A DNA stretch of 64,000 bases from Guadua angustifolia (GCA_036346375.1 CM070502.1:19816924-19880923), one strand, 5' to 3'. Positions 1 to 12,406 are shown, counted from the stretch's first letter. The notes: generated by a model not told the origin, from the sequence alone. Made by a program: numbers and translations.

Positions 1-660
1 CGGAGGTTATAATGTTTTGGTTGTGATGAGTAGAGGTCGTCGAACCCATATACACAAAGACAAATAATATGTGGTTAAAGCAAAACGTAATTGCTTCAAA
101 GTGTCCGAGAGCTACATCAACCTTTACTCTAAGAGACCCAAGTTCGGACATCGTCAATAAATGTGACCGCTACTCCCTCACACGAGCAAATCACGCAAAC
201 GCGTGAAAATGTTGAAATGATACAAATGTAATTACGCTTTTCGTGATTTTTTTGAATCAAAAGATCCTTTTCGTAAAAAATTGCTGAAAAAACTTAAACG
301 TAATTATATTTTTTTAGAGGCGTTCACGGAGAATGGCTCCTTAGCTATGAAACCTGCCATCTTTAGTATATAGCTAGCTAGTTCCTATACAATTTTTATG
401 AAAGTTAATATTATCTTTGTATTTTTCCCTGTCGTTTTGGAAATCGTCATGCTCTCTAATACACACCTTTGGTCATTACTTTTTTAATTATATATTAGTA
501 AAAATTATTTTTAAAAAATAATAATATGAAGATATTTTTTATGATAAATCTACAAACCTAAATACTTTTTTTCTATATTAGTAATTAAAGTATGAAAAAG
601 TTGACTGCAGCTGTCTAAAACGACATCTAGAATGAATGGAGGGAGTAAAGATTAGTCCTA
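1..660. other. AT-rich intergenic sequence
   Basis: I see no gene here. The last bases, around 632-652, read like the outer end of a Stowaway-type MITE (a GGAGGGAGTA terminus). I could not find a convincing partner end to the left, so no element is called. Confidence 0.4.
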
Positions 661-1217
661 ATACTTTACAATAGATGAAGTGGGTTTAAGTAAAACCTGG
701 GGCCTGGTGACTCAGAGAGTAGCAAGCGCTTATCACTCCATGTGCGCTAGCTCGAAGTGTATATAGCGGAGCCGGAGCGCACGCGTCGAGCAAGGTGGAG
801 CGCGAGCTGGCGTGGACAGTGCGAGCGGAGGAAGCGAGCGCAGCTGGAGCGGGACACACGAGTCGGACAGGCATAGAGCGGGACCTGACCGCAAAACGAA
901 GACATTGCGAGGGCCTCGCCGCACTCTCGTCGACGTGGCACAGCTCTCTGGGCCGGAACTTTGCGAAGTTTAATATAGGGATGATGTGTGCAAAATTTTT
1001 TAGAGGAGTGTTGGAGCAAAAGCCTTGTTGCTCGGCCTTAATATTTGACGTGCTTAAGCCGGTCCGGCCCGTGATGGCGGCAACTATGCACTTCGCAGGC
1101 TGGGCCAAGATCGGTTTCTTCCCACGGAAGCGGGTCGAAAGGAAGAAATCCCAACAACTCTAACTAAAAAATTAGCATTACTGTATACTGTAATAATGAA
1201 GCGGGTCGAAAGGAAGA
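661..1217. other. GC-rich stretch of unknown origin abutting the truncated transporter
   Basis: About 450 bases are GC-rich with overlapping open frames on both strands that match no family I recognise. A 20-base motif beginning GAAGCGGGTCGAAAGG occurs at about 1127-1147 and again at about 1198-1218. The second copy lies exactly where homology to the sugar transporter stops, so the short direct repeat may mark the rearrangement that removed the gene's 3' end. Calling this coding would be guesswork. Confidence 0.4.
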
Positions 1218-2978
1218 AGTTCACGGACACGGCAATCAAACAAGACAGAATAATGAAGCCCTACAAAAAGTTCACGAAACAGCATTACTGTATGCATTAT
1301 CAGCCATCCAGATTTTGAGTCATATTTGGAAACATTCTGAAATGTGTCTATATATTAACCCTTGAGTGCATACCAAAACTGGAACAGAGTATTTGTGGGC
1401 GAAGACGCTGCAGTTAGTAAGGACTTGATCCACGAAGGGGCCAGTTGCAAACAAAATTGCCGCTTGGTAAGGTGCAGATTGGTACAGAAGCTGTGTTGAA
1501 GTGACTTTCAACCTTTTCTGTATTGTATTTGTGAGCTTCATTCAAATTTAACTGGTTAAGGATACATCATGCCAATAGTACATAATGTTTGGAATTACCC
1601 AGTTCATGTTCGGATTTTCACGTTATATGACAAATGCATTTGGCTGCTAAAATAGAAAAGGAAACAAGAATGGGTGAATCAAAAGTTCAAAATTTTGTAA
1701 CAACTTACATAATTCTCAATAGGCATATTCTAATGGCAGCACTTTTTTGTTGATTTATGTTAGAAACTATCATTTTAGTAACAAAATGAGATTATAAATT
1801 CTTGATTTACCACATTTTTTCTTATTTCATCACTTTCTTTCGTTTTTTTATAGTAATTGCCTAAGCCTACTATGAATGCCCATGATGCATATAAGGATGA
1901 TGAACACAAATATTTCAAATATAGAATACAATTTGTCCAACAAAAGCAGTGGCGATGGCGAGGCAAGAAAGAATGGACCCAAGAAGATTTAGCTTGAGGT
2001 CAGTAACAGAAGCAATGCCAACTCCAAGTAGCAAGACCAGCAGAGAGAAATGAAAGGAAACTACCTGGTTTCCTGAAATGATAGAATACTATATGGGCCA
2101 TTGAGGCCCACAAAAACTAAAAATTTCAATTTATCTAGTTTGGCTAGGAATTTTTCATTTCATTTGATCTGATGATAAATAATACATTAGATACACATAA
2201 ATTTGGGCTGTAGTCAAATTCGAATACTTACATCAAAATTGTACTTGTAAGATATCTATTTCTTATCATTCGATTTGGGCTAAATGAAATTCAGCCGTAC
2301 TTCTAGTTAAGACTTAAGAGACAGTACTTGGTAGTATGATTTTTTGAAACCTGAATCTTTTTTCCAGGAAGATCTTCTCCAACAGTACTGTGAACGGTAT
2401 GATGGCCAGCTTTGTCATCTGCAGAGTATACTGAATTTGAGCATGTGCTACATGATTCCTAAATAAAAGACACTGAGAATCGAAGAGCTAGCACTGACCT
2501 GATAAAACCCGATGGAATTGAATCCTAAACTAAGGTTGAGAAGGCCAATTGAGGTGCCATTCAGCAACCCGAATAGAACCACTGTCTGCTTATCAATTGC
2601 CTTGGACTCAAAAAAATGCCTGCGTTGCGCGACATGGAGGGTGCAGAAGGTCACCATGAGATGCCAGCTTGTTAATGTTGTAGCTGCATTAATCATCAAT
2701 GCATCACATTAGTCATCAATGCATCACAAGTGAGAACTATTGGCCGGTAAGTATTCAACTGGATATCTGCATGTTCATAGTAGTTGATGAAAAGGCTGAA
2801 TGCCCATGATTTATGCCATGATGCCTTCACGTTTTCGTCGTGTTTGGGAGCTGAGGTACGAACCGAATGGAAAGCCAAGAGTGCTGATGAGGGCTTTGTT
2901 GCAGACGACAATGGCAACCAACGATGCCACCGAGAGCGTGAGAGACCCAACCACACCAAGCTGGAAACCAGCAGTCAT
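1218..2978 (-). pseudogene. UXT: UDP-xylose transporter-like gene (NST/TPT family), 3'-truncated
   Basis: The family exchanges nucleotide sugars across the Golgi membrane (UDP-xylose for the UXT clade) through about ten membrane helices. Exons read on the minus strand at 2864-2978 (start MTAGFQLGVVG, then VVCNKALISTLGF), 2499-2683 (TTLTSWHL, LNLSLGFNSIGFYQ), 2351-2418 (MTKLAIIPFTVLLEK), about 1930-2072 (LLVLLLGVG, SVTDLKLN), 1374-1535 (TNTIQKRLKV, TQLLYQSAPYQA) and 1218-1260 (FIILSCLIAVSVNF). Exons 1-2 join in frame through GT/AG borders. Exon 3 ends in a phase that does not fit either acceptor of exon 4, so an indel or altered splice site is likely. Homology stops after VNF, losing about the last 85 residues (final helices). 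I infer a non-functional truncated copy. The family call is firm, the exact substrate less so. Confidence 0.78.
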
Positions 2979-3300
2979 CTTGGCCACTTGATGCCTCTTC
3001 TAGACTGACGCTGCATACCCATCAAGAAACTCGTCGTGAGGTACGCACGATGCTGACTGAGTAACGTATGGTGCATAAAAGCAAGGCGTGGTTTCTTCGT
3101 TCAGTCTTCTTTCAAGTGCTTTTCAGTATATGCACAATGTAATGAAGCTCCTTGTTTACTGGGATTTGTGAATAACTGCAACGGCCTAAGCGGTACTTAC
3201 TCTGTCCAAGTTTACAAAACGTATTTCTTTTTAATACATAGACTAAGTAGACATTGAAAATTATTAGATTACTCGTAATTATTATCTTTAAGCACTATAC

Positions 3301-4265
3301 TGATGAGGACATCTTCCCTATTGAGACAACCACGCCGAGTGATTCTCCTCATACACAACCAGTTTTACAAGGACCTACTACTGTGTTTCGAGCACGCCTA
3401 CTAAATTATCGTGTAAATTCGCTCCTAAGTTTTTATACAAATGATTCACAGAATGGAATGCTATTTAATTCTTGTGATGATCTTATTGTCCTTAGGAACC
3501 AAGGAGAAGAACCTCCAAATGCCAAGCATAAAGCACAATCATCATATGCGCAAGTTGGACTTAAAATCAACAAATTCGCGGGTTCGGCCTCCGCGACAGC
3601 ATCAACTTCAAACGAGCATAACTTTTGATTCCGGAGGTTTCTAGAGGCCCATGAGTACACGTTTGAAAGATCTCGGAGTCTACTTTCCAATGGATCCAGC
3701 CCCAATGCCAAATTCATCCTGAAGTAACGGAAAATCACAAAAGAGTGTCACGGGCCAGAAACTCCAGGTGCTGCGCCACCTTTCTTTTGGGCCCAAAACC
3801 CATGTAACGCTAGGGCAACCCCTTGGCCACCCCCCATGGGTGCAGCATGCCCCTAGCTGCTCCCTAGCCGCCACTTACATCTATATATTGTGTGCTACCG
3901 CCGTACTTTAGTTTTTGGCTTTTGTTTATTTGATAGTTTAGCCATTGCTACTATTTTGAGTCTTCCAGACGTGCTCAACAACCGCCTAAGAAGCTCCTTG
4001 TTTCGAACCCCACCTTGTCAATCGCTCATCTTTATTTGCAATTTCAGATTGCCTTTACCTTTGTTCTTGCTTGTTCTTCGGTTGCATGCGTGAATTGAAC
4101 TCGTGTTCAGTTGATCGTGCAACAGCAAGATCAATAACCTCCGAGTTGGTGTAGCGATTGCTAAGGCGCATCGTCGTCAGACGGTGTAGTCGGATCGTCA
4201 ACGCCGCTTCCACCAAATCGATCGTGTGTTTCTCATCGAAAGATCGGGACACCAAAGTACTATCA
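3301..4265 (+). repeat. 5' LTR of the gypsy element
   Basis: It begins TGATGAGGACATC and ends TACTATCA. It matches 10720-11687 along its whole length with scattered substitutions and short indels, so the insertion is not very recent. The first part carries a reading frame, opening with an acidic DED motif, that continues the polyprotein at the 3' LTR. Confidence 0.93.
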
Positions 4266-4280
4266 AGTGGTATCGAGCAC
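4266..4280 (+). promoter_or_regulatory. Primer binding site, Met-tRNA type
   Basis: Two bases after the 5' LTR the sequence TGGTATCGAGC resembles the TGGTATCAGAGC complement of the initiator-Met tRNA 3' end used by many plant retroelements. Confidence 0.75.
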
Positions 4281-5892
4281 CAAGTTGCTCGGTGAGAGAT
4301 TCAAGACTTAGATTAGTTTTTTTTCTGTCCAAAATTGAAAATCCTCCACAAAAATTCAACCTTTCGATTCAATCTGGTATTTTAGTGAGTTTTGTTAGGT
4401 TTTGATCCATTAGAGTCCTTGTTTTAGTTGCTGATCGTTTTTCCTTCGCGTAGCTTTTATTTCAATCTGTTCAGTTCTTTGTTTTATTCATAACTTTTGC
4501 ATACGAGCTCCGATTCAAGTGTTTTTGCACTTTCCTGAAACCTTGGGACAAGCTCCACAAAAACCTAGCTGGGCACGAAATCTAATTCTATCTAAAAGGT
4601 TGTTTAATCTTGACATCAAATTCGGGAAGCAAGTTGCAATTGCAATCCAGATTAGTTCGGTATTTTGATCATAACTCTCACATCCGAACTCCGATTGAGA
4701 AGTTTTTATACTTTCCTGAATTCTTGAAGAGTCCTCTACAAAAACGTTTTTGGGTGTCCTTCGTGATTCGACTCCTTCAAACCGAATTTGACTCGGATTC
4801 GGATTTGGTCAGATCGGCTGAATTTTGTTGAATCTGTGCACCTTTGTGTTTTGGCCATAACTTCTACATATGAGCTCCAAATTGTGTGTTTGAATACTTG
4901 TTTTAAAGCTTGGAACAGTGTGATAATTTTGTTACATTGTGAGCAAGCTTGATTCGGTCATTTTCATGCCTTAATTGCAGCAATAACCTTATCGCATAGT
5001 TCTGGCCGAATTGGGTTTGTTTCTTCAATTTGTGTTCTAGCTTTGTTCCTTTGTGTTGGTTGAATCCAGTAGTATCTACAACCATAAAAGTTTCAAAAGA
5101 TCAGTGCACATACCTTTGGGAACCAATTCATCCTTTTGCTAATACTTTGATCCCAATTGAGACTAGCAATTTGAAATTACTTGGGGCTCCTTTTGATACG
5201 TTGCACTATCATAACTCTTGTGATACAAGTTAGGGATTCCAAAACTTTGCTCATTCTAGTGTTGGCGAAAGTCACTAAAAAAGAGAAAGAAAGAGCCAAA
5301 AGGCCAAAAAGAAAAAAAGAGAAAAGAAAAGAGAATAGTGGCCAAACAGACTACATTGATCAAAACCCTAATTTGTGTTTGTCATTTTCAGATTGTGCAA
5401 TTGTATTATGTAGTGAGCAATCTTGTGCCCTTGTACCTTTTCTCAAGCAATTAGCTAGCGCCTCTCCATAACTTATGCAACACGAGTTTTAGTGCTGAAA
5501 TTATTCTTATTTAGCTCATTCCATTGGTTGTATTAAGTTTCATTATCTTTATGTGTGTGTTGCCTTGAAATTCACTTATATCTTTGAGATCGGCAACTAG
5601 GGCTTGTGAATTCTAGTTTGGATCATTACTTATCATTACAATAACTAGAATTATTAGATTGCATAGGAAATTAACATAGCCTACCAAGCTCCACATATCC
5701 TACCTCAGACGCTTGTTCGCTCTCTTGGCAATCGCTATACCCAATCTTCGGAGAACTTTTGACAACGCCAACGCGTACGACAACACCGCCGCTGGTAAGA
5801 ATTTGTAAGAGCTTTGGGTAAAGCTTGAGTGTTGAGCAACTTGTAGCCACTTTCTAGTAGTTGATAGGAACATTATACCGTGATTTTGTTTC
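4281..5892 (+). other. Untranslated leader of the gypsy element
   Basis: About 1.6 kb lies between PBS and gag with no recognisable protein. An A/G-rich run (about 5275-5335) stands out. Long leaders are usual in this group of elements. Confidence 0.6.
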
Positions 5893-7250
5893 TTGTCTTC
5901 TACTAACCATGTCGTGATGAGGGTTCACCGCATCACTCGCCACGCACGAAGGGCATTGTTGATCACGCTTGAGAGGATGACGAGGGCCACCACCGAGGCG
6001 CTTAGTGAGGATGTACGACTTACTAATGAGCGAATGTCGCCGCAAGAAGATCGCCTCCGCTCCATTGAGACCGCCAGGAGTTGCTAACATTACCCTTGCC
6101 ACTATTTTGTCTAGACTTGATATGCTTGCGCTTGCGCCTCGAACTTCCCTGCCCTCCGCCTCGCTCTCCCACGCCGCACAACGGGTTCCCATTGCTGCCC
6201 CGCTTCCCAACATGGCCCCGCCGCCTACCGTTCGGACACACATCGCCAACACTTCGACCCTAGCCGGAGCGGAGGTGGAAGAAGATGATGAGAACTACGA
6301 TCACTACGCCATTGATTTGGGGGATGGCAATACCTTCAATTTCGACCACGACCGTGACCATCGTCGACTACACTTTAATCAGCAAGGTATGCAACGTGAT
6401 CCACCGCGACATGAGGTACGTGATCGTGCTGACGTGTTCTCTAAAGTTAAAATTAATATACCTCCTTTGAAGGCAAATATGATCCCGATGGTTACCTCAA
6501 TTGGGAATTACTTGTTGATCAAAATTTGCATGCCATGATTTCCCGAGGATAGTAGAGTTCGAGTCGCTACTAGCGAATTTTCGATTTTGCTTCGCTTGGT
6601 GGAGAGAGCATTGCCGTGTTCATCCACATAATATACCCACCACTTAGGAAGCATTAAAATTGATCATGCGACATAGATTTGTTCCTCCTACTATGCTAGA
6701 GATTTACTAAATAAATTGCAACGCTTACGCCAAGGTAAAAGTTCAAGAGAAGAATATTATCAAGAATTGCAAATTGGCATGTTGCGCTGTGGTTTAGTTG
6801 AGAATGAGGAAGCGCCTATGGCTCGCTTCTTAGGTGGTTTAAACCGCGAAATCCAGGACATTCTTGATTATAAGGATTACAATTCGATGACCCGTTTATT
6901 CCATCTTGCTTGCAAAGCTGAACGTGAAGTGCAGGGACGACAATCGAGGGCAAAAGCTACATTTTCTGCAGGTCGTACTACTTCGTGGACGCCACACACC
7001 CCCGCTGCCCTCGTGCGGTCGTATTCACTACACCAAGCCCTTCCAACAACAAAACGACATTATCTCCTTCAAACTCGCACCACGAGTACCCACGCCGATT
7101 TAAAAGTGCCACACAAGCTCCTACAAAGAGTTCGTTGTCGTCAAATCGCCTCAACGGGCCGAACTAAAGACATTCAAGGCCATCGCTGCAAGGGGTTTGG
7201 CCACATCATGAGGGAGTGTCCGAACAAACGCTGCTCATCATTCGCGAGGA
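5893..7250 (+). pseudogene. gag of the gypsy element, frameshifted
   Basis: The capsid region is spread over at least two frames (about 6005-6530 and 6716-7245). Diagnostic stretches are the segment around YYQELQIGMLRCGLVENEE (about 6755-6810) and LGGLNREIQDILDYKDYN (about 6833-6890). The nucleic-acid-binding CCHC knuckle is at about 7180-7225, but its first Cys codon has become Gly (reading QGHRCKGFGHIMREC), so the zinc site is broken. Frame changes near 6480-6530 and 6690 interrupt translation. Confidence 0.88.
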
Positions 7251-7835
7251 CGGCGAGTACGATTCAAAAGTTTATATTGATGAAGAAACATATGCTTTGC
7301 TTGCTGAAAATGAAGACGGCGAGCCAATTTCTCACCTTCAAGAAGAGCACGTGAGCTACCGTGATGTCGACCAATATTTGAGTATTGTTTCAGAACGCGT
7401 GCTTAGTGCCCAGACAGAGTACCGAGCAAAATCAGCGCCACAACTTGTTTCACATTAAAGGTGTCGTGAAGGAGCGAGCAATACGAATAATCATTGATGG
7501 TGGAGTTGCAATAATCTAGCCAAGATGGACATGGTGGAGAAGCTTGCACTTCCACTAGGCCGCATCCTCACCCCTACTACATTCAATGGTTCAACAACAA
7601 ATGCAAGCTCAAGGTAACTCAGATGGTAAGAGTAAATTTTGCTTTAGGTTCTTATCATGATTATGTTGATTGTGATGTCGCATCTATGCAAGCATGTTCT
7701 ATGTTGTTAGGTAGACCGTGGCAATATGATAAAGATTGTTTACATCATGGTAGAACAAATCAATACTCTTTTGTGCACAAAGAGAAGAAAATTGTTTTGC
7801 ATCCAATGTCTCCTCGATGCTATTTTAAAAGATGA
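7216..7835 (+). pseudogene. Aspartic protease region of the gypsy element
   Basis: An acidic linker (EDGEYDSKVYIDEETYALL) leads into the retroviral-type protease. The active-site stretch reads IIDGG at about 7490-7505 where DSG or DTG is more usual. The downstream LLGRPWQYD segment (about 7707-7735) is typical of plant chromoviral proteases. A stop and a frame change near 7515-7620 separate the two parts. Downstream, 7836-8100 is decayed linker. Confidence 0.8.
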
Positions 7836-8099
7836 GATTGCTAGAGCTAATAGAGAGAAAAATCAGAGCATGCTAAGAGTGAAAATCAGATTGTAGCAAA
7901 GGAGCTTGAGCAACACAATAAGAAAGAATCTAAGCTGTTCATGACAAAAGAAATGAGATTAAGTCAAGGGTGCTTGTTTTCTTGCTACCAAATCTGATTT
8001 GAAAGAGTCAATGATCGAAATTCTTTTTGCTATGCTTTCGCTTGCAAAGAAGTTTTGTTTTCATTTGAGGATGTGTCTTCTTCTTTGCCTCCTGCTATC

Positions 8100-8830
8100 A
8101 CTAACCTTTTACAGAGTACAATGATGTTTTTCCAAAGGATGTGCCACAGGGCTGCCCCCAATGCGAGGCATTGAGCACCAAATCGACCTCATTCCCGGGC
8201 ATCTTTGCCTAATCGCGCGCCATACGTAACCAATCCGGAAGAAACTAAGGAGATGCAACACCAAGTTCAAGAATTGCTTGATAAAGGGTATGTGCGTGAG
8301 TCTCTTAGTCCTTGTCTTCGTTCCGGCCATTTTAGTGCCTAAGAAAGATGGATCATGGCGCATGTGTGTGGATTGTAGAGCAATCAATAATATCACCATT
8401 AGGTATCGCCACCCTATTCCTAGGCTAGATGATATGCTTGATGAATTAAGTGGCTCTACAGTTGTTCTCTAAAGTTGATTTATGAGTGGGTACCACCGAT
8501 TCGCATGAAGCTAGGAGATGAATGGAAAACGGCTTTTAAAACTAAGTTCGGTCAATATGAGTGGTTAGTAATGCCTTTTGGGTTAACCAATGCACCTAGC
8601 ACTTTCATGAGATTGATGAACGAGGTTTTGCGTGCTTTCATTGGCAAATTTGTGGTGGTATATTTCGATGACATTTTGATATTTAGCAAATCATTGGAGG
8701 AACATCTTGACCATTTACGTGCTGCTTTTTAATGCTTTACGAGACGACGCTTATTTGGTAACCTTGAGAAGTGCACCTTTTGCACGGATCGAGTCTCTTT
8801 TCTTGGCTATGTTGTTACTCCCGTGGCATT
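8100..8830 (+). pseudogene. Reverse transcriptase of the gypsy element
   Basis: The fingers and palm are visible as VPKKDGSWRMCVDCRAIN (about 8335-8390), MPFGLTNAPSTFMRLMN and the catalytic YFDDIL box (about 8660-8680). The frame is disrupted near 8470, between the conserved first catalytic Asp region and the rest of the palm, and again after 8730. Confidence 0.92.
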
Positions 8831-8959
8831 GAAGTTGATCGTGCTAAGGTTGAGGCAATACAGAGTTGGCCGACTCTAACACGGTCACACAAGTGCGAAG
8901 TTTTCTGACTTGCTGGATTCTACCGTCAGTCGTGGAAGGACTTTGGCACCATTGTCTGC

Positions 8960-9430
8960 ACCTCTGAACGAGCTCACCAAGAAGGGTGTGCCATTTGTTT
9001 GGGGCGATGCACAAGAGAACGCCTTCAACACATTGAAAGATAAGTTAACACATGCATCTCTCGCTCCAACTCCCTGACTTTTCTAAGACGCTTGAACTAG
9101 AATGTGATGCTAGTGGGATTGGGTTGGTGGTGTGTTGTTACAAGGGGAAAACCTATTGCATATTTCAAAGAGAAATTGAGTGGGCCTAGTTTGAACTATT
9201 CTACTTATGACAAGGAATTATATGCTCTAGTTCGAACTTTGGAAACATGGCAACATTACTTATGGCCCAAGGAATTTGTCATACACTCGATCATGAATCT
9301 TTAAAGCATATTCGCAATAAGCTAAATTGAATCGTAGACATGCTAAGTGGGTTGAATTCATTGAATCTTTTCCTATGTCATAAAACACAAGCAAGGAAAA
9401 GAAAATGTTATTGCCGATGCTTTGTCTAGA
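8960..9430 (+). pseudogene. RNase H region of the gypsy element
   Basis: The first catalytic motif ECDASGIGLV is at about 9097-9125, followed after a frame change by PIAYFKEKLSGPSLNYSTYD (about 9150-9210) and the connection to integrase (ENVIADALSRR, about 9400-9432). Several one-base indels break the domain. Confidence 0.85.
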
Positions 9431-10350
9431 CGATACACCATGCTTTCACAACTTGATTTCAAAATCTTTGGCTTAGAGACGATTAAACAACAATATGAGC
9501 ATGATGATGAATTCAAAGAGGTGTTGTTGAATTGCAAAGAAGGAAAAACTTGGAACAAATTTTTCCTCAATAATGGGTTTGTGTTTAGAGCTAATAAGTC
9601 GTGTGTTCCAAATAGTTCCGTCTGCTTGTTGCTATTGCGAGAAGCGCATGGAGGTGGTTTGATGGGACACTTTGGGGTGAAGAAAACGGAAGACATACTT
9701 GCTAGCCATTTCTATTGGCCAAAGATGAGAAGGGATGTTGAAAGATTTGTTGCTCATTGCTCTACATGTCAAAAAGCTAAGTCACGACATAATCCCCATG
9801 GTTTGTATATGCCTTTGCCTGCTCCTAGTGTTCCTTGGGAAGATATTTCTATGGACTTTGTTTTAGGACTTCCTAGAACAAAGAAGGGGAGGGATAGCAT
9901 ATTTGTTGTCGTGGATAGATTCTCTAAGATGGCACACTTCATACCATGTCACAAAAGTGATGATGCTACACACATTGCTGATTTATTCTTTCGTGAAATT
10001 GTTCGCTACATGGTATGCCAAATACAATAGTTTCAGATCGTGATACTAAATTCCTTAGCCACTTTTGGAGAACTTTGTGGGCTAAATTGGGGACTAAGTC
10101 GTTATTTTCTACTACTTGTCATCCCCAAACAGATGGACAAACTGAAGTTGTTAATAGATCATTATCTACCATGCTTAGGGCTGTTTTGAAAAAGAACATA
10201 AGGTTGTGGGAAGAATGCTTGCCTCATATTGAGTTTGCTTATAATCGCTCATTGCATTCTACTACTAAGATGTGCCCTTTTGAGATTGTATATGGATTTG
10301 TGCCTCGTGCTCCTATTGATTTATTACCTCTTCCATCTTCGAGAAGTTGA
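9422..10350 (+). pseudogene. Integrase of the gypsy element, one frameshift
   Basis: This is the best preserved domain. The HHCC zinc module is EAHGGGLMGHF...CSTCQKAK (about 9640-9780). The catalytic triad is in SMDFVLG, VSDRDTKF and GQTEVVNRS, with about 35 residues between the second Asp and the Glu as expected for DD35E. A small deletion near 10010-10020 shifts the frame between the first and second Asp. Confidence 0.93.
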
Positions 10351-10710
10351 ATTTTGATGCTAAACAACGTCTTGACTTGATTATGAAAATGCATGAGACA
10401 ACTAAAGAAAATATAGAGCGATGAATGCTAAATATAAACATGCCGGTAGTAAGGGAAGGAAGCATGTTACTTTCGAACCCGGAGAGTTAGTTTGGTTACA
10501 TCTGCGAAAGGATAGGTTTCTGAATTAAGAAAATCAAAGTTGATGCCTCGAAATGATGGTCCTTTCAAAGTTTTAAAAAGATTAATGATAATGCATATAA
10601 GCTTGAATTGCTCGCAGATTTTGGGGTTAGTCCCACCTTTAACATTGCAGATTTGAAACCATACGTGGGAGAAGAGGAAGAGCTTGAGTCGAGGACGACT
10701 CAAATGCAAG
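10351..10710 (+). pseudogene. Integrase C-terminal region and tail, decayed
   Basis: With frame corrections this reads WLHLRKDRF, DGPFKVL, DNAYKLEL and FNIADLKPYVGEEEELE, the conserved C-terminal module of chromovirus integrases. Stops and shifts near 10348, 10421 and 10525 inactivate it. Whether it ends in a true chromodomain cannot be seen. Confidence 0.75.
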
Positions 10711-10719
10711 AAGGGAGGA
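10711..10719 (+). promoter_or_regulatory. Polypurine tract of the gypsy element
   Basis: AAGGGAGGA lies directly against the 3' LTR, the expected plus-strand primer. Confidence 0.75.
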
Positions 10720-11687
10720 TGATGAGGACATCTTCCTATTGAGACAACCACGCCGAGTGATTCTCCTCATACACAACCAGCTTTACAAGGACCTACTACT
10801 GCGTTCGAGCACGCCTACTAAATTATCGTAAATTGCTCCTAAGTTTTTATACAAATGATTCACAGAATGGAATGCTATTTAATTCTTGTGATGATCTTAT
10901 TGTCCTTAGGAACCAAGGAGAAGAACCTCCAAATGCCAAGCATAAAGCACAATCATCATATGCAAGTTGGACTTAGAATCAAGAAATTCATGGGTTCGGC
11001 CTCCGTGACAACATCAACTTCAAACGAGCATAACTTTTGATTCCGGAGGTTTCTAGAGGCCCATGAGTACATGTTTGAAAGATCTCGGAGTCTACTTTCC
11101 AATGGATCCAGCCCCAATGCCAAATTCGTCCTGAAGCAACAGAAAATCACAAAAGAGTGTCACGGGCCAGAAACTCCAGGTGCTGCGCCACCTTTCTTTT
11201 GGGCCCAAAGCCCATGTAACTCTAGGGCAACCCCTTGGCCACCCCACCATGGGTGCAGCACGCCCCTAGCTGCTCCCTAGCCGCCACTTACATCTATATA
11301 TTGTGTGCTACCGCCGTACTTTAGTTTTTGGGTTTTGTTTATTTGATAGTTTAGCCATTGCTACTATTTTGAGTCTTCCAGACGTGCTCAACAAATGCCT
11401 AAGAAGCTCCTTGTTTCGTAACCCCACCTTGTCAATCGCTCATCTTTATTTGCAATTTCAGATTGCCTTTACCTTTGTTCTTGCTTGTTCTTCGTTGCAT
11501 GCGAGAATTGAACCTCGTGTTCAGTTGATCGTGCCAACAGCAAGATCAATAACCCTCCGAGTTGGTGTAGCGATTGCTAAGGCGCATCGTCATAAATGCA
11601 ATGCGGTGTAGTCGGATCGTCAACGCCGCCTCCACCAAATCGATCGTGTGTTTCTCATCGAAAGATCGGGACACCAAAGTACTATCA
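10720..11687 (+). repeat. 3' LTR of the gypsy element
   Basis: The 968-bp TG...CA repeat pairs with 3301-4265. It is followed directly by the TATAC target duplication. Confidence 0.93.
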
Positions 11688-11848
11688 TATACTCAATGCA
11701 TGTATACAGAGAATATAGAGTAAAGAATGATATTTATTAAAGGTATATAGAAATCATCACACTAATTTTACATTAAAAAATAAATACGTCTTATATTTAT
11801 TGATAAAATTATTAAAAAATTAGCCAAAAAACTTAGACGGAGGGGGTA

Positions 11849-12403
11849 TCGATCACGTTAGTTCTTGCCAAGTCGCTAACGCAACATCATGGCCAATATT
11901 CAAAAGATTCTGATCCAATCCCGGCCTGCCAGATGCTTTCCCAATTCCCAAATCTCTTTGCTATGCCATCAATGGTTGAGAGCTGACCATGTTCTCTGAG
12001 TGTAGCCTCTAGAATCTGCCCTGTCAAATTTTCTAGAGTTCAATTACGAATATGTTTAAAACTATCTATATTAAATATATGAAACTATATCATTAGATTT
12101 ATGGTTAAAAATGCTTGACTATTGCTTTTGTTATTTCTCTTCCAATGTAAGTTGTACACATTTTGAAACAAGCGATGAGTAAGTAATCACTATCTATAAT
12201 TCATTAATGCTTTAATGTTTGTGCTGCACTCTCTCAAACTCAAAATACTTTCATAATACTGTAATTTAGCAGTATATCATGAGGCAAAGCTACAAAAAGT
12301 AACTATCAAAATTACGTCTTGGAGACCATAAAAGATAAAAAAAATTATAACTTAAAAAAGAAGTGAGGGAATGTATTATTGCAGCTGGCATCGGCATTGC
12401 TAC
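11849..12403. other. Intergenic, nothing recognised
   Basis: Unique-looking AT-rich DNA without a supportable gene or element. Confidence 0.4.
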
Positions 12404-12406
12404 TTA

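Larger units (their letters stand above)
3301..11687 (+). mobile_element. Ty3/gypsy chromovirus-type LTR retrotransposon, complete but inactive
   Basis: The element runs from LTR to LTR (8387 bp) and is flanked by perfect 5-bp target duplications TATAC at 3296-3300 and 11688-11692. The order is 5' LTR, Met-tRNA-type PBS, long leader, gag with a CCHC knuckle, protease, RT, RNase H, integrase, polypurine tract, 3' LTR. Integrase downstream of RNase H defines Ty3/gypsy. The pol frame reads on toward and into the 3' LTR, and the Gag and Pol wording resembles the CRM-like chromoviruses of grasses. That clade call is inference. Many frameshifts and stops make it non-autonomous today. Confidence 0.93.
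3200..11846. mobile_element. Stowaway-like MITE split by the gypsy element
   Basis: Left of the retrotransposon, DNA starting at 3200 reads CTGTCCAAGTTTAC after a TA. On its right, DNA ends with ACTTAGACGGAGGGGG before a TA at 11847. In inverted orientation the ends share the CTCC..GTC.AAGTTT pattern of Stowaway MITEs. Removing the retrotransposon and one TATAC leaves an AT-rich unit of about 255 bp, a normal Stowaway size. The left end has a small deletion, so the call is tentative. Confidence 0.5.

Noticed and set aside
172..652. A Stowaway MITE with CTCCCTC...GAGGGAG ends
   Set aside because: Only seven terminal bases are inverted and the size (about 480 bp) is too large for the family. 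Only the right end looks typical.
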